Counted from the first letter of the stretch, positions 1-12,288 are shown. The stretch is 64,000 nt of DNA from Puccinia triticina (GCF_026914185.1 NC_070569.1:124001-188000), one strand, 5' to 3'. The notes: generated by a model from the letters alone, not told the origin. Numbers and translations are program-made.

Positions 1-437
1 CCAACCAACCCCCATTTTTTCTTTTATCCATGATCTCACACCCATTTTTTGCCAAATAGGGAGATGAGTGGTGCAAACTTGTAGGCTTGCTTCTTGTGCA
101 GGCAGCCATCCACTAATCAGCTTTTTATCCCCCCAGCTGGCCACTGGATATCCTTGCAAAATCACTGCTGAGCTCGCTCCAAAAAATCAAGGTTTTTTTC
201 CAACTTCTGTACTCAAGCATACCAATATAAATATTATGCATTGATCATGAATTGAGAATTGAACTTGCTCAAAAATATGCATTTTCATTAACAGCCATTC
301 TCAAAAAGCTTGCGGGCTTGACGCCAAAAAAAGTTTTTTTTATTTCAGCCACAGGCCTGTACAGCTTCACTTTACAGGCAGTCAAAATCCCTTCGGGCGG
401 CTGTTTGGCTCAATGAGGGTGACGCGCTGGCCACAGG
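1..437. other. Flank left of the hAT element, nothing recognised
   Basis: AT-rich sequence with poly-T runs and no open frame of convincing composition. Its last 8 bases (430-437, GCCACAGG) are the left target-site duplication of the hAT element. Confidence 0.6.
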
Positions 438-457
438 TAGGGATGGCAATTGGGCGG
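438..457. repeat. Left terminal inverted repeat of the hAT element
   Basis: Begins TAGGGATGGCAATTGGGCGG and matches the right end over about 20 bases with one mismatch. Immediately preceded by the 8-bp target duplication. Confidence 0.93.
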
Positions 458-749
458 GTTTGGGCCGCCCATGGGCCGGCTTGTCTCGGGCTGGTTTGTA
501 ATTGGACAGGTGAGGCACAGCCTGACCCAATTAAATGCCCACCCGGCTCAGCCCATTTGGCTCTTGGGCCACCCATGGGCGGCCTGTGGGCCGCCGGCGG
601 GCCCCAGCCAAAATGAGGAAGTAGATAAAAAAAGTATTTTGCAAGGGGTAACATGTTTTAATACATTAGGTGATGTGACATGATGATAATAGATACAATG
701 AGATGATAAAAAAAGGAGATTGTTGTAAAGTGATGATATAATGGATAGG

Positions 750-1526
750 TTACTTTGAGGCCACTTGGTTGACGGCTGGCTTGCTGGTCTTCATCCAATC
801 TTGAGTGCATATTAATGCCTTGACAGTTTCTTTGTTGAGGTGCATTTGATAGTCATCAAGAACGCGCCCGCCTGTAGAGAAAGCAGACTCAGAAGCAACT
901 GAGGTTGTCCGGATCATGAGTATTGCTCTGGCAATCTTCGCAAGTGATGGGAACCAGCCAGCATTTGATTTCCACCACCCAAGCAGGTCAAAATTGGCAT
1001 CGTCCGAGTCTGAGAGGATAAGATTGCGCTCTTCAAGGTAAAAGTCGAGCTCGGCCATTGGGGTGTTAGACGTGTTGCCAGCTATAAATTGATGGAAGGC
1101 AGAGAGGTCTTGATCCATCCTCTTCCTCTTCTGTGAGGAGCGTCCTTGAATGTTGGGAGGTTCGGTTGCAGGAGAAGGTGTGGAAACATACAGTTTCCAC
1201 AAATTCATGAAGAGTGACTTGACTCGTCCGATGAAATAATTGACATCAACCTTGGCCACCGTGCTGTGCTCAAGACTGTAGCGCAGATACCACATTTTGT
1301 AACAAGGATCCAGGAAGAGTCCAATAGCAAGTATTGCCTTTGCCAGTTCCCAGTACTTATCGAACTTCTGCCTCATTGGTTTAACCATGTCGGCAAGATT
1401 TGGGTTTGATGAGCACTCAACAAGCTGATTTTCAATCGCTGAAATCACACGATATCCATAATTGATAATCAGATATTGGGTGGCACTCAATAATACAGTT
1501 GCTTTGACATAAATAAAAAATATCAA
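750..1526 (-). pseudogene. hAT transposase, C-terminal region with dimerisation domain
   Basis: This fragment reads through the characteristic C-terminal hAT block. An acidic linker leads into LLGWWKSN, then FPSLAKIARAIL, then the hallmark TSVASESAFSTGGRVL and a final ALICTQDWMK motif. In hAT transposases this block mediates dimerisation and carries the catalytic glutamate region. The frame is open, but the gene as a whole cannot be expressed normally because about 10 kb of retrotransposon sits inside an upstream exon. The fragment is separated from 1548-1910 by a short stretch that looks like an intron. The family assignment is secure; the exon edges are not mapped precisely. Confidence 0.85.
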
Positions 1527-1547
1527 TCCATGAGAGCAGAAAAATTC

Positions 1548-1910
1548 CTAAGCAAATAAATTGCTTACCTTGGTAGAACGGTTCAAGAAACTGTTACATA
1601 ACAGCCAGCTCCTCCCATTGCAGCTCAGTTGAACAATATTTATCTTGTCATTGAGGATTGAAAGTTCTTCAATGGCTAACTTGCACGGCAGAGATGCCTC
1701 AATCATTAGGTATGTTGAGTTCCATCGAGTGGGGACGTCCTTACATGGGCGCTTCTTCTTGAGATCAATTCCAACAGCGGTGAGGGCCTTTTCAAAGGCA
1801 TCCATGCGGGCTGAAGAGCCATGAATCCAATGGACGCAGCTTTGTAGGAGATCAACAGCGCCACCGGCCATCTTGAGCCCGTGTGAGCCCCCTCCCAAGG
1901 TGTCACACAA
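1548..1910 (-). pseudogene. hAT transposase, middle core fragment
   Basis: Encodes the stretch between the first catalytic aspartates and the C-terminal block, with the typical hAT signature PTRWNSTYLMIE. This is the segment upstream of the insertion-domain helices. It continues the protein interrupted at 2200-2204: the exon there reads on after the Gypsy insertion as LVVKDGL and ends at a GTAAGA splice donor near 2177. The intervening 1920-2177 would therefore be an intron. The parent gene is disabled by the Gypsy insertion, not obviously by point mutation in this piece. Confidence 0.8.
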
Positions 1911-1919
1911 ATATCACAA

Positions 1920-2199
1920 GACACTCATTTAGTCCCCACTCCTCCTCACCTACCTAGCTCTGCAGAGATACTGATCTCTCAAAGCTAGGTATGTCCTCTT
2001 TTTCTCTTCTCATTTCTCCTTCTCTTTTCCCTCAGCTGTAGATAGCAGAGATACTGATCTCTCAAAGCTAGTTCTCCTTTCCCCTGCAATTCAGCATAGT
2101 TGGGCACTAGAACCTTTGAGACGAGTTCTCCGTGCCATCCAGTCAGCCTTCAGTGAAGAGTCCAAACGGGACTCTTACAGCCCGTCCTTGACAACTAGG
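1920..2199 (-). other. Probable transposase intron with a duplicated 27-bp motif
   Basis: Lies between two hAT exons and begins (minus strand) with a GTAAGA donor near 2177. The motif GCAGAGATACTGATCTCTCA, followed by AAGCTAG, occurs twice, at about 1963 and 2046. It contains a small palindrome, suggesting a local duplication. Confidence 0.5.
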
Positions 2200-2204
2200 T
2201 TGAT

Positions 2205-3761
2205 TGTGAGCCTGAGTCTCTATAGTGACAGCAGGACACAAGAAATGGGGGACAACAGTTTGATTTCTTGGGATAAAGAAAATACAACTGTAAGAGAAAA
2301 AGAGAAAGAGAGAGAAAGAAACCAAGCAGGATAAGATAGAAGAGAAGTACTAGGTTATTCTAGTGGGAATGCACGTCCACTGGCAATGCTACTCTTCAGA
2401 AGAGTGCTGCTAATCTGTGCTAGAAGTGCTACAGCTTCCTCTCAGGAGGGTATCTGGATTAGATAAGTTTAATCCAGCCACAGTTTTTTAGACTTCTCTC
2501 TGGACAGTCAAGGTTCTTAATGGGAAACCTGAGGGACAGCCCTGCAACCTAGATTTTGAGGCAAAGGCCAAGTGATTATAAGGGACAGCCCTGTGATCAA
2601 GATAGAGGCAAAGGCCTGTAGAATTGAAGGGACAGCCCTGTGATCAAGGAGGAGGCAAAGCAAGAAGAAAAGGCAGATCAAACAAGACACAGAGTTGTAC
2701 CTCTGAGATAATCAAGGTTCAGTGAAAGAGGTTACTTACTGTCAATATCCTAGGCGCCTGTGACGGTAGGTATACTGGGAGTAGAGTAGGCTCTTTGGTG
2801 GTGATCCTGAGGTTATCTGGGTGGTGGTTCTGGTGTGCTGAAGTCTGTGGATCTGCCTCAGGCAAGGGGGATTCTGACTACGAAAATTTTCACAGTTTGC
2901 TTATGTAATTTACATATGTACATGTGGTTTGGCGCGCCAGGTAGTGCTGACACGTCACAACTGCGCAAGCGCGCCACAACTCAGTAACTCAGGGAAGGAG
3001 TATAGTTACAATGAATTGATAAGTTGTAACTAGGGTCAAAATTGCATGAGGAAACAGAATCTGAAGTCAAAACAAGGTTATCTCTTAAGATGAAAAAGAT
3101 ATAAAGTAATTTATATGTAACAAAGGTAGAACAGGCAGCTTTTAGGTCAGCTGTGATGACTCTAAGGCTGACATTGATGATATGCGCTAGACAGCGGACA
3201 TATTTACATATGTACATGTGGTTTGGCGCGCCAGGTAGTGCTGACACGTCACAACTGCGCAAGCGCGCCACAACTCAGTAACTCAGGGAAGGAGTATAGT
3301 TACAATGAATTGATAAGTTGTAACTAGGGTCAAAATTGCATGAGGAAACAGAATCTGAAGTCAAAACAAGGTTATCTCTTAAGATGAAAAAGATATAAAG
3401 TAATTTATATGTAACAAAGGTAGAACAGGCAGCTTTTAGGTCAGCTGTGATGACTCTAAGGCTGACATTGATGATATGCGCTAGACAGCGGACATATTTA
3501 CATATGTACATGTGGTTTGGCGCGCCAGGTAGTGCTGACACGTCACAACTGCGCAAGCGCGCCACAACTCAGTAACTCAGGGAAGGAGTATAGTTACAAT
3601 GAATTGATAAGTTGTAACTAGGGTCAAAATTGCATGAGGAAACAGAATCTGAAGTCAAAACAAGGTTATCTCTTAAGATGAAAAAGATATAAAGTAATTT
3701 ATATGTAACAAAGGTAGAACAGGCAGCTTTTAGGTCAGCTGTGATGACTCTAAGGCTGACA
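2205..3761 (-). repeat. 3' LTR (left copy), enlarged by a triplication
   Basis: The first 703 bases match the right LTR. From 2908 a 294-bp unit is present three times (2908-3201, 3202-3495, 3496-3761), whereas the right LTR has one. The length is 1557 bp against 969 bp, a difference of exactly two units. Units 1 and 2 end in 28 bp of hAT sequence (3174-3201 and 3468-3495); unit 3 ends at the normal LTR edge next to the purine tract. Confidence 0.92.
2908..3761. repeat. Tandem 294-bp repeat, three units
   Basis: The identical 96-codon minus-strand frames at 2981-3271 and 3275-3565 are a by-product of the perfect repeat. Each unit contains GGCGCGCC and AGCGCGCC boxes. Confidence 0.95.
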
Positions 3762-3779
3762 TTCCCTACCACCAAAAGG
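3762..3779 (-). promoter_or_regulatory. Polypurine tract
   Basis: The minus strand reads GGTGGTAGGGAA directly abutting the 3' LTR start TGTCAGCC. Position and composition fit the plus-strand priming site of an LTR retrotransposon. Confidence 0.8.
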
Positions 3780-3798
3780 GTTGGATTTCTGTAAGAAA

Positions 3799-6700
3799 TT
3801 AAACCACAGGGTTAGACCTCTTCTCACTTCTGAATTTCCTGAGAAGGATAGCAGAGTCTGGGATGTCTTTCTCAAGGAGCCATTCATCATGATCAGCACT
3901 CATACCTTTGTATCTAGCTAAGTACATCATAACATCTCTGTTTTCCACTCTCAATCTCTTGTCTCTGAGAATCTTTTGTATGACTTTACTCTGAGGGGTC
4001 TTATCCATGGGGGGAATGACAACTTTGACTTTCTGTCTCAAGGGGAACTTGTCTGGATTGGGGTCTTTGTATGGTTTCACCAAGCTGACAGGAAATGTGG
4101 GATGTTTTCTGCTAAACTCTTCAGTCAGTATCACTGCTACAGCATTTTTCCCATGTAAAGCTTTCACAAGGAATGGTCCTGTGAAGGAGTCTCTCATCTT
4201 CTTAGGGCCAGACAGGTTGTTGAAGTTTGCTGTGGATATTAGGACTTTATCACCAACTTTAAAAGATGGTTCTTTGTGACTCTTGTCCCATCTCTCTTTA
4301 TTGTAAGATGTAGCTTCTGTTATGCAGTGCTCAGCATGTTTTCTGGCTTTCTCAAAGATCTTTCCATAGGCAAGAGCAGTAGGATGAATGTCTACAGAGT
4401 CTTGCTTCAAGAAATTCCTGGGAAGGTTTGGGATCCAGCCTTTTTCTAGGATGGCAGGGGGTTTTCCAGTGGTTGAATGTATGCTGGTGCAATATGCTAG
4501 CTCAAGGATTGGTAGAAGTGAAACCCAATCATGAGTGTAACCATCATTGTCTTTGAATTCTAGACCATATGCACAAAATCTTCTGATCATATCTTCAAGT
4601 GTTTGAATCATCCTTTCAGCTAATCCATCAGTCTGGGGGTGGTAAGCAGTGGAGAAGGAGAGTTTTGTTCCTAGCATACTATGCAAACCAGTCCAGAATT
4701 CAGATGTGAACTTAGGGTCTCTATCAGAGATGATGATTCTGGGGATTCCAGTCCTAGGCATTACTCTGTTCCAAAACAGTATGGCAGTGTCCATGGCAGA
4801 GTCATCCTTGAAGCAGGGTACAAATATAGGGGTCTTAGAGTATCTGTCCACTATTACCAGACAAGCATTGAAACTAGCAGCTCCTCCAGGGGACAAGGAA
4901 GTTACCCAATCCATGTTAATAACATCCCATGGTTTTGAAGGTTCCTCAATTTTCATAAGCAGTCCAAATCTTTTGCCTGTGGCTTTATTCGCTTTCTGGC
5001 ATCTATCACAGGAGGAGCAGTATTCACCAGTGTCTTGTTTCCAGTTAGCCCACCAAGCAGTATCAGCTACTTTTTCTAAAGTCCTATCTTCAGAAAGATG
5101 ACCAGAGTAGACACTGTCATGGCATTCATGCAAGATGGTGTTGATACTTTCTTTGTCAGCTAGGACTAGGACAGAGTTGTGTTTCTCTCTGAAGTAGATG
5201 AGGCCATCAAATATGGAGAATCTTCCTTCATCATATAGCTTTCTCCAAGGATCTTGTAAGGAATTTTTTAACTGGGCATCTTTAGCATCTTTCAACAAAA
5301 GTTCAGACAATATGGTAGTGTTCTTGTCTTGCTTGTAGCCTTCTCTCACTGAGTCAAAGAACTCATTCTTGAAAGTAGAGACATGTATGCCCATGATGGG
5401 GAATCTATCATCATCCTTGTCTTCTGGGTCATAAGCAGGGTTACTGGGATCATTTGGCAAAGCCCATCTGCTCAGTCCATCAGCATTCTTGTGAATATTC
5501 CCATCTCTGTGGATTATGGTCATATTGCCTCTGTATTCTTGAATAGCAATCTGCCACCTGAGCATATGTCTGTTGGGAGTCTTCATGTTCAATAGTGATC
5601 TCAAAGCTGTGCAGTCTGTTACAACATGAAATACGCTGCCATCCAAGTAGTAATGGAGTTTTTCCAGGGCCCAAACCAGACATAAGCATTCAAGTTGACT
5701 AGCACCATATCTTGTTTCACTGTCCTTCAGTTGTCTGGATATGAAAACAATGGGTCCTTCTTTTCTTACTCCATCAATGACTTGGACTTGATGTAAAGCA
5801 GCACCTAGACCAGTCATACTAGCATCTACATATAGTGTGAAAGGATGGGCCCAGTCAGGAAACAATAGCAATGGAGCTGTGGTCAGTTTCTCTTTTAACA
5901 AGTTGTAGGCTACTATTCTATGATGAGTCATCTCATATATGACATCAATCCTTGTCAGCTCAGTCAGAGGTTTGGCTATCTCTGCAAACTTCTCAATGTG
6001 TTGTCTGTAGTACCCAGCAAAACCAAGAAATGATTGCATTTCTTTCCTACTACTAGGCACAGGTTTTTGGAGGACAGCAGCTACTTTATTCTGGTCTATT
6101 CCTATGGCAATACCAGACACAAGATGGCCTAGAGCTTTGATCTGATCAAATCCAAAGTTACACTTCTTCAAGGAGATTTTCATGTTCATGTTAATGACAA
6201 CTTTCAGGATTCTGTCTATCCTATTGAGGTGTTCCTCCCAAGTGTTGGACATAATGATGATATCATCAATGTAGATAATGACCCACTTCTCATCAATTTC
6301 CTTTCTGAATTCGATGTCCATCATTCTCTGGAAATGAGAGGGGGCATTCTTGATCCCAAAGGGCATTCTAAGGTACTCATAGATTCCTTTGTGCATAATA
6401 ATCCTGAGTAGATGTCTGGAATCTTCTGCAATGACATTCTGGTGAAAACCTTTGAGTACATCCATGCTAGTCAGATACTTAGCTTTGGCCAGGTTGTTCA
6501 GAGTCTCACTGATCTTGGGAATGGGATACCTGTCTGAAGCAGTGTATGAATTCAAAGCTCTGAAGTCTCCTACCATTCTGGACTTTCCATTGTGCCAGGC
6601 AATGATTACAGGAGTAGTGATCTCAACTACTTCATTATGACCAACTTTCCTTAGAACATTCAGGTTTACTAGTTCCTCAATGTGTTGTTCAAGAGCTTCT

Positions 6701-9700
6701 CTGCTTTTGGGGCTGGCAGGATAAGGAGGTCTTCTGAGGAGAGGAGGATAGGGTCTCTCAGTTGTCAATTTGATATGAACTTCATGACCTTTAATGGCAC
6801 CAAGGGGCTGGTTGGTATTGGAGAAGGCAAGGTTGTTATTGTGGAGGACTTCAAACAGCTTCTCCTTTTGCTCAATAGTCAACTTATCACTGAACTTGGC
6901 TTCACAGAGTTCTTCTGTAATAAATTTCTGCAGTTGAGGATTGGACTTCTTTACAGCAGAAATTTCATTGGAAGGGCTCATTTTCTCCAGATGATGAGAC
7001 TTAAAACTGAATTTCTTCCTCTTGTTCTCATTTCCAATGGTAAAGAATCTCTCTTTGCTGTTTGTGATGTCAAAGCCATAAAGAGACATGTAATCATTTC
7101 CAAGGATAAGATAGTCAATTCTTGCATTTTTCATGACTACAAATTCTGCTAGAATTCTGATAGAGCCTTTAGTGTGAGGAAAAATCAAAGCTGTTTCTAT
7201 TATGCCCATTGGTTGTAATTGGTCACTACAGCTGTGAAATTTTGCATGGTTAATTGGCATGAGCTTGTTTTCCCATTCTGGTAATATAGAGTCTAGCAAT
7301 TTGTTGCTGATGATTGAGCAAGAAGCTCCACTATCAAGAAGACATGATTGTTCTCTGGATTCAATAAGGACAGTGGTAAGATTTGCTTTTCCAGTAAGAT
7401 GAGCTTTTCCTCTATCAGGTTTACATTTCATCAGTCTAGCATCCTCTATGTGGGAAGACTGGCAGGATTTGTCCCATGTCTGGGGTTGATGAGTTTCAGC
7501 TTGAATTTCAGCAATGGAGAAGTCTTGGTTTATCTCACACTCTACAGCATGTGTTCCAAAATCAAAATCAACCAAGGGGTCATAATTGGCACCATTCCCA
7601 TTGTTCATGGCAAGAATCATATGATTGGTTCTATGATTCTCTTCTTCTTCATCTAGTTCTGATTCAGACTTGTGTGGTTCACCTTGATCTTCTCCATTGT
7701 CACTCTTGGGATCATCATCATCATCCATTCCTACATTATTAATCCTGTTCTTCTTCTTAGGGCATTCCCTGGAGAAGTGACCAGTTTGTTTACAGAAATG
7801 GCATATAAGTTTTTCTTTCTCAGGGGCAGAGACAGGATTCTTTTTGGCAGAGGAGTCAGTTGGCTTATCAGTTTTCTCAGGGGCAGGATTGCTTCTCCAG
7901 TGGGATCTGTTTGGAGTGTTATAATTGTTTGTCACAGGCTTGTTCCTTTTCATGACTCTGTCTATGACCTCTTCAGCAATTATAACCATATCCTCAAAAC
8001 TCATTTCAGTGGCATCTCTTTTGTATCTGCTTTTAATAGCATGCTCAAGGTTTGGAGGGCATTGCTTTAAGATTTTCTCACAAATAAGGTACTGACTGAG
8101 TTCAGGTTGATAAGCTTTCAGTCTTTCTCTCTGATTACCAAACCATTTATGGATTTTCCTCCCATCATAGGCAAAGTGATCATTCTCAAACTCTTGTTGC
8201 ATTTTCCATTTCCAGTTCTCAGTGCCAAACTTGTTTCTGATAGCATTCTTCCACAAAGCCCAAGATTTGTTTCCATACTGGTCTCTGATGCCTAGGTACC
8301 AATTCCTTGCAGTGTCAGTTAACAAGATTTTTAATCTACTGATTATCATGTTATCCAGCATCAAGTAGTCTCTGACCAGGATATCAGTGTTTTTAATCCA
8401 AAGCTCATGATTGTAAGGTAATTCTCCAGAGAATTTCTCCCAGTCTCCATTTTTGGGGATACCTTTCCACAGTTCCTTCCTCATTTCAAAGTCTATTGCT
8501 CCATGATCAATGTAGGGTAATTCCTCTTGGGTCTTAGCCTCAGGAGTATTGCTAGCAGGCTTAGGAAAGTTATCTCTTGGTGGTCTCTGGGGTTCAGGAG
8601 TAGGAACAGGAGGAGGAGGTCTGTGTTCCTGTTGTTGCTCATGGTGGACATTCTGGAAGGGATTATTGTATAAGAGATGAGGGGGTTGGTCTCTGTCATC
8701 TGGTATTAACACGGAATCCAGCTTTGAGCTCACAGTGTTTACTACAGAAGATATGTCACTGAATCTTCTCTTAGATTGTTCAAATCTGTTGTGCTCATTG
8801 GCATGAAGGTCATTGATCTGATTACCAATGGAAGTAAGATTGTTGCTCACTTTCTCTTCAAAATCTTTCAGATTTTGGCCAATTGTATCCATGTTAGAAT
8901 GACATTGTGATTCATTTACCAGAATCAAATCTTGAACTGTCTCAAACTTATCATCTATGTGTTTCTTCAGTTGTTCTAACACATTGTTATTCACTGTGGA
9001 CTTCTCTCTGGCACTTTCACTTATGTTATTCCGGATTTGATCAAGCAAAAAGGGAATGAATTCATCTTTAAACAGATCAAGAATTGAATGATTCAGGACA
9101 TCTTTAAAATTGCTGACACAAGATTCAAGAAGAGTACCAGGAATGGTTTCAACAGTACCAGATAATTCAGAGAGAAATTTAGAGAACAAGACTTGTAATT
9201 TTTCTTCTAGGAACAAGGGACCATTTCTAGACATTTCAGAGTTAAGGTTATTGAGAAAAAATTCTCTATTTGAAGGATCAGAGAGATTATCAATATCTAA
9301 ACTGAGGCCTAGTGGTGAATCACTACTTAAGGAACTTTTGGGTAAAGATTCATCTAGTAAGGGCCTCTCCCTCTGGCTCTCCCTCTTCCATAGATTCTCC
9401 TCACTCCTCGTGTGGCTCTCATCAGGTATTCTCCTATCTCTAGTACTCTCTGAGTGTCGTCCTGGGGGCGTCTCCAGTTCCTCCCTGATCCTCTCCAATT
9501 GTCTTGAGGATGAGGGGGGTTGTGGTCTGCGTATCCTTGCTGCGTGTGAGGATAATGGGGTGGATTGACCCCGCCAGGTTGATAATGAGGGCTGGGGCGG
9601 AATAATTGAACCACCTCTCGCGGTATAGAAGCTGGTATTGGCCTCACTTGGAGCGCTTGCGGCGGCGGCGGCGGCGGTGGTTGCTGCGGCATTTGAGGGC

Positions 9701-10563
9701 CGTGGTAAATCTGACCTTCTGGACGCGGTTGTGGAAGTTCCTGACGGTTGGAAGGGGTAGGACCCTGGAACTCCTGCGTTGGTACTCGGTACTGTAAGCC
9801 CGTAGGCTCCGGAGTCGGCGTGGCTATCATTGGTTGATAGTTGGCGTGTGGCGCTACGGCTAGCTGCGAATGGTGGCGGATTGTTTGATCTGCCGGGTTC
9901 TGTTGCGCTAGAGATTGATTCAATTGATGGAGCTCCTCGTTGGGGATCCATTCTTGGCATAGACGGATAGCGTCTGCTCTCCCAACCAGCTCTATAATCA
10001 TTTCTTGCGTCATCGAAGCTTGGGAGAGGAGTCTCTTCATCGAGGCCGTGTTCTGTGCCTCTCTCGCTCGGACAAACATGTCGAATTGATCGTTGAAGAG
10101 GTTGATGAGGCCTGTCAGCTCCATTTCTTCTGGGATCAGATCCATCGGGCCGGAAGACTCTTCCCGTCGTGGGTTCTGAATGGGCGGAAGGAGGGCTAAA
10201 CTGGGGGAGGCATTCGGCCTCATACCCTCGGGGTTGGTAGGCTGGGAGGGCGGTTGATCCTTCTGAGGATAATTCGCCGTAGGGATCATTTGTTCCCTGT
10301 CTACTGGGCGCGGTACCGGCGTGGACCTGTTCGAGGCTAGAGCTATTGATGTCTCTCTCGCCTGGTATAGCGCCGGAGGGATCCCTGTGTCTGGGGGAAG
10401 CGGCTCCTCCTCCGGGAACTTGAGGAAATCCTCTTGGAGCGGCGGCAATGCTGACTCTAGCTCTGCGAAGCCTTTCCTCGGCGGCTGGACTGAGGCGGTA
10501 GCGGAGGCGCTGTTCTGCTGAGAGGTCTCTGCCATTTCTAAGGTGAGGAGGCATGGTGAGCAC
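3799..10563 (-). CDS. Gypsy gag-pol polyprotein (capsid, zinc knuckle, PR, RT, RNase H, IN, chromodomain)
   Basis: One open frame of 2254 codons. Approximate domain positions are: Ty3-type capsid around residue 700; zinc knuckle [14 protein letters not shown] near 920; aspartic protease LLDSGAS near 1075; reverse transcriptase with the YIDD box near 1428; RNase H starting LYVDAS near 1579; integrase HHCC finger near 1815-1860; integrase core with MDW near 1882, SDRDPKF near 1945 and the glutamate in LAERM near 1981; chromodomain near 2190-2245 (YLARYKG, DEWLLE). All catalytic residues are present, so the polyprotein looks functional. The first 400 codons are rich in S, R, A and P and overlap another frame with more protein-like composition, so true translation may start well inside this ORF. 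The nominal ATG at 10563 falls in a candidate intron. Confidence 0.9.
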   Translation of the reverse strand: MLTMPPHLRNGRDLSAEQRLRYRLSPAAEERLRRARVSIAAAPRGFPQVPGGGAASPRHRDPSGAIPGERDINSSSLEQVHAGTAPSRQGTNDPYGELSSEGSTALPAYQPRGYEAECLPQFSPPSAHSEPTTGRVFRPDGSDPRRNGADRPHQPLQRSIRHVCPSERGTEHGLDEETPLPSFDDARNDYRAGWESRRYPSMPRMDPQRGAPSIESISSATEPGRSNNPPPFAASRSATRQLSTNDSHADSGAYGLTVPSTNAGVPGSYPFQPSGTSTTASRRSDLPRPSNAAATTAAAAAASAPSEANTSFYTARGGSIIPPQPSLSTWRGQSTPLSSHAARIRRPQPPSSSRQLERIREELETPPGRHSESTRDRRIPDESHTRSEENLWKRESQRERPLLDESLPKSSLSSDSPLGLSLDIDNLSDPSNREFFLNNLNSEMSRNGPLFLEEKLQVLFSKFLSELSGTVETIPGTLLESCVSNFKDVLNHSILDLFKDEFIPFLLDQIRNNISESAREKSTVNNNVLEQLKKHIDDKFETVQDLILVNESQCHSNMDTIGQNLKDFEEKVSNNLTSIGNQINDLHANEHNRFEQSKRRFSDISSVVNTVSSKLDSVLIPDDRDQPPHLLYNNPFQNVHHEQQQEHRPPPPVPTPEPQRPPRDNFPKPASNTPEAKTQEELPYIDHGAIDFEMRKELWKGIPKNGDWEKFSGELPYNHELWIKNTDILVRDYLMLDNMIISRLKILLTDTARNWYLGIRDQYGNKSWALWKNAIRNKFGTENWKWKMQQEFENDHFAYDGRKIHKWFGNQRERLKAYQPELSQYLICEKILKQCPPNLEHAIKSRYKRDATEMSFEDMVIIAEEVIDRVMKRNKPVTNNYNTPNRSHWRSNPAPEKTDKPTDSSAKKNPVSAPEKEKLICHFCKQTGHFSRECPKKKNRINNVGMDDDDDPKSDNGEDQGEPHKSESELDEEEENHRTNHMILAMNNGNGANYDPLVDFDFGTHAVECEINQDFSIAEIQAETHQPQTWDKSCQSSHIEDARLMKCKPDRGKAHLTGKANLTTVLIESREQSCLLDSGASCSIISNKLLDSILPEWENKLMPINHAKFHSCSDQLQPMGIIETALIFPHTKGSIRILAEFVVMKNARIDYLILGNDYMSLYGFDITNSKERFFTIGNENKRKKFSFKSHHLEKMSPSNEISAVKKSNPQLQKFITEELCEAKFSDKLTIEQKEKLFEVLHNNNLAFSNTNQPLGAIKGHEVHIKLTTERPYPPLLRRPPYPASPKSREALEQHIEELVNLNVLRKVGHNEVVEITTPVIIAWHNGKSRMVGDFRALNSYTASDRYPIPKISETLNNLAKAKYLTSMDVLKGFHQNVIAEDSRHLLRIIMHKGIYEYLRMPFGIKNAPSHFQRMMDIEFRKEIDEKWVIIYIDDIIIMSNTWEEHLNRIDRILKVVINMNMKISLKKCNFGFDQIKALGHLVSGIAIGIDQNKVAAVLQKPVPSSRKEMQSFLGFAGYYRQHIEKFAEIAKPLTELTRIDVIYEMTHHRIVAYNLLKEKLTTAPLLLFPDWAHPFTLYVDASMTGLGAALHQVQVIDGVRKEGPIVFISRQLKDSETRYGASQLECLCLVWALEKLHYYLDGSVFHVVTDCTALRSLLNMKTPNRHMLRWQIAIQEYRGNMTIIHRDGNIHKNADGLSRWALPNDPSNPAYDPEDKDDDRFPIMGIHVSTFKNEFFDSVREGYKQDKNTTILSELLLKDAKDAQLKNSLQDPWRKLYDEGRFSIFDGLIYFREKHNSVLVLADKESINTILHECHDSVYSGHLSEDRTLEKVADTAWWANWKQDTGEYCSSCDRCQKANKATGKRFGLLMKIEEPSKPWDVINMDWVTSLSPGGAASFNACLVIVDRYSKTPIFVPCFKDDSAMDTAILFWNRVMPRTGIPRIIISDRDPKFTSEFWTGLHSMLGTKLSFSTAYHPQTDGLAERMIQTLEDMIRRFCAYGLEFKDNDGYTHDWVSLLPILELAYCTSIHSTTGKPPAILEKGWIPNLPRNFLKQDSVDIHPTALAYGKIFEKARKHAEHCITEATSYNKERWDKSHKEPSFKVGDKVLISTANFNNLSGPKKMRDSFTGPFLVKALHGKNAVAVILTEEFSRKHPTFPVSLVKPYKDPNPDKFPLRQKVKVVIPPMDKTPQSKVIQKILRDKRLRVENRDVMMYLARYKGMSADHDEWLLEKDIPDSAILLRKFRSEKRSNPVV

Positions 10564-11070
10564 GTGTAGGAAAGTTGGTAGTCGAGTAGGAAAAGAAGAA
10601 TAAGGATTTTTTAAAGGTTAAGTACCTGAGGATTTAGCTTTAGCAGAAATTCTCTTGCTTTTCCGCGTAGTAGAAGAGGTTTTTTTCTTATTTTCCTTTG
10701 CGCTTGACTTCGCTGAGGAATTAGAGTTCCACTCGGCTATATTGACGGGAGCAACAGTCTTCTTTCGACGAGTTTTTTGTGCTCTTGCAGTAGCAATAGG
10801 GGTCCACGACGAACTACTGATAAGATTGCCGTTGCGCGGGTTTGTCACTATTCTATCGTCGTAGTTTTCGTCTTCTGCGCTAGTCTGCGCCGTTAAGAAT
10901 TTTTTTACGGTCAACTGCGGTAATTGTAGATAAGAAGCAGGAGAATCTTTTGAGCGTACTCCGTTTTTCGCTATCTCCTCTTGATTCGAAGATATGGAGG
11001 GTTCTGGGGAAGATAAGTCCGACGAAGGGATGAATAGCGGCGCGGAGGAGTCGCAATTCTGCACTTTCAC
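9354..11070 (-). CDS. Gypsy leader ORF (gag-like), probably spliced
   Basis: Two minus-strand frames join cleanly. Exon 1 is 11070-10626 (starts MKVQNC, basic serine/lysine-rich C-terminus). Exon 2 is 10537-9354. The intron 10625-10538 (88 bp) has an AG|GTACTT donor and a pyrimidine-rich CACCTTAG acceptor. The phase is kept, giving 542 residues. Exon 2 also has its own ATG at 10535 (MAETSQQ). It contains a helical leucine-rich stretch, a proline run and an arginine/glycine tail ([11 protein letters not shown]), as expected for a nucleic-acid-binding Gag-type protein. It overlaps gag-pol for about 1.18 kb in a frame reachable by a -1 shift, but no canonical slippery heptamer is visible near its stop. 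Splicing is inference. Confidence 0.55.
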
Positions 11071-11295
11071 GAGTACACAGGACGTAAAAAAATTTTTTCA
11101 AGGGTTCAGTTAGGAATTTTTTCAATATAAGAGCAATTTGGGATAATTTTAGAAGATTTTCAGCGTTAGTAGGATATGTAGAAAAATTTTTTAAGTGATT
11201 TTTTCGAATTTTTAAGAGTTTTTTGTTTGATTTAGTCAGGAGGATCAGTCCTTTGGCTTTATAGCAGTCTAGAATTATGAAAAGGTGAGTAATTT

Positions 11296-11312
11296 TCCCG
11301 ATGAGGCCCCCA
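11296..11312 (-). promoter_or_regulatory. Primer-binding site
   Basis: Two bases after the 5' LTR the minus strand reads TGGGGGCCTCATCGGGA. It starts with TGG, the complement of a tRNA CCA end. The priming tRNA is not identified. Confidence 0.75.
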
Positions 11313-11314
11313 AT

Positions 11315-12283
11315 TGTGAGCCTGAGTCTCTATAGTGACAGCAGGACACAAGAAATGGGGGACAACAGTTTGATTTCTTGGGATAAAGAAAATACAACTG
11401 TAAGAGAAAAAGAGAAAGAGAGAGAAAGAAACCAAGCAGGATAAGATAGAAGAGAAGTACTAGGTTATTCTAGTGGGAATGCATGTCCACTGGCAATGCT
11501 ACTCTTCAGAAGAGTGCTGCTAATCTGTGCTAGAAGTGCTACAGCTTCCTCTCAGGAGGGTATCTGGATTAGATAAGTTTAATCCAGCCACAGTTTTTTA
11601 GACTTCTCTCTGGACAGTCAAGGTTCTTAATGGGAAACCTGAGGGACAGCCCTGCAACCTAGATTTTGAGGCAAAGGCCAAGTGATTATAAGGGACAGCC
11701 CTGTGATCAAGATAGAGGCAAAGGCCTGTAGAATTGAAGGGACAGCCCTGTGATCAAGGAGGAGGCAAAGCAAGAAGAAAAGGCAGATCAAACAAGACAC
11801 AGAGTTGTACCTCTGAGATAATCAAGGTTCAGTGAAAGAGGTTACTTACTGTCAATATCCTAGGCGCCTGTGACGGTAGGTATACTGGGAGTAGAGTAGG
11901 CTCTTTGGTGGTGATCCTGAGGTTATCTGGGTGGTGGTTCTGGTGTGCTGAAGTCTGTGGATCTGCCTCAGGCAAGGGGGATTCTGACTACGAAAATTTT
12001 CACAGTTTGCTTATGTAATTTACATATGTACATGTGGTTTGGCGCGCCAGGTAGTGCTGACACGTCACAACTGCGCAAGCGCGCCACAACTCAGTAACTC
12101 AGGGAAGGAGTATAGTTACAATGAATTGATAAGTTGTAACTAGGGTCAAAATTGCATGAGGAAACAGAATCTGAAGTCAAAACAAGGTTATCTCTTAAGA
12201 TGAAAAAGATATAAAGTAATTTATATGTAACAAAGGTAGAACAGGCAGCTTTTAGGTCAGCTGTGATGACTCTAAGGCTGACA
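11315..12283 (-). repeat. 5' LTR (right copy)
   Basis: A 969-bp LTR, TG...CA in element orientation, flanked outside by the TTGAT duplication at 12284-12288. Transcription would start in this copy and run leftward. Confidence 0.93.
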
Positions 12284-12288
12284 TTGAT

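Larger units (their letters stand above)
2205..12283 (-). mobile_element. Ty3/Gypsy LTR retrotransposon with chromodomain, inserted in the hAT exon
   Basis: A complete element of 10,079 bp lies on the minus strand. The 5-bp duplication TTGAT occurs at 2200-2204 and 12284-12288. The LTRs begin TGTCAGCC and end GGCTCACA in element orientation. A primer-binding site follows the 5' LTR (at 11312) and a purine tract precedes the 3' LTR (at 3762). The internal region holds a two-part leader ORF and one uninterrupted gag-pol frame of 2254 codons. The insertion point is inside the hAT exon encoding RCLAHIIN. Apart from the 294-bp expansion of the left copy, the LTRs differ at very few positions by eye, so the insertion is recent. 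The C-terminal chromodomain suggests a chromovirus-type lineage. Confidence 0.93.

Noticed and set aside
2981..3565. Two identical 96-codon minus-strand ORFs
   Set aside because: They are an LTR repeat plus a hAT fragment read through the 294-bp tandem unit, not genes.
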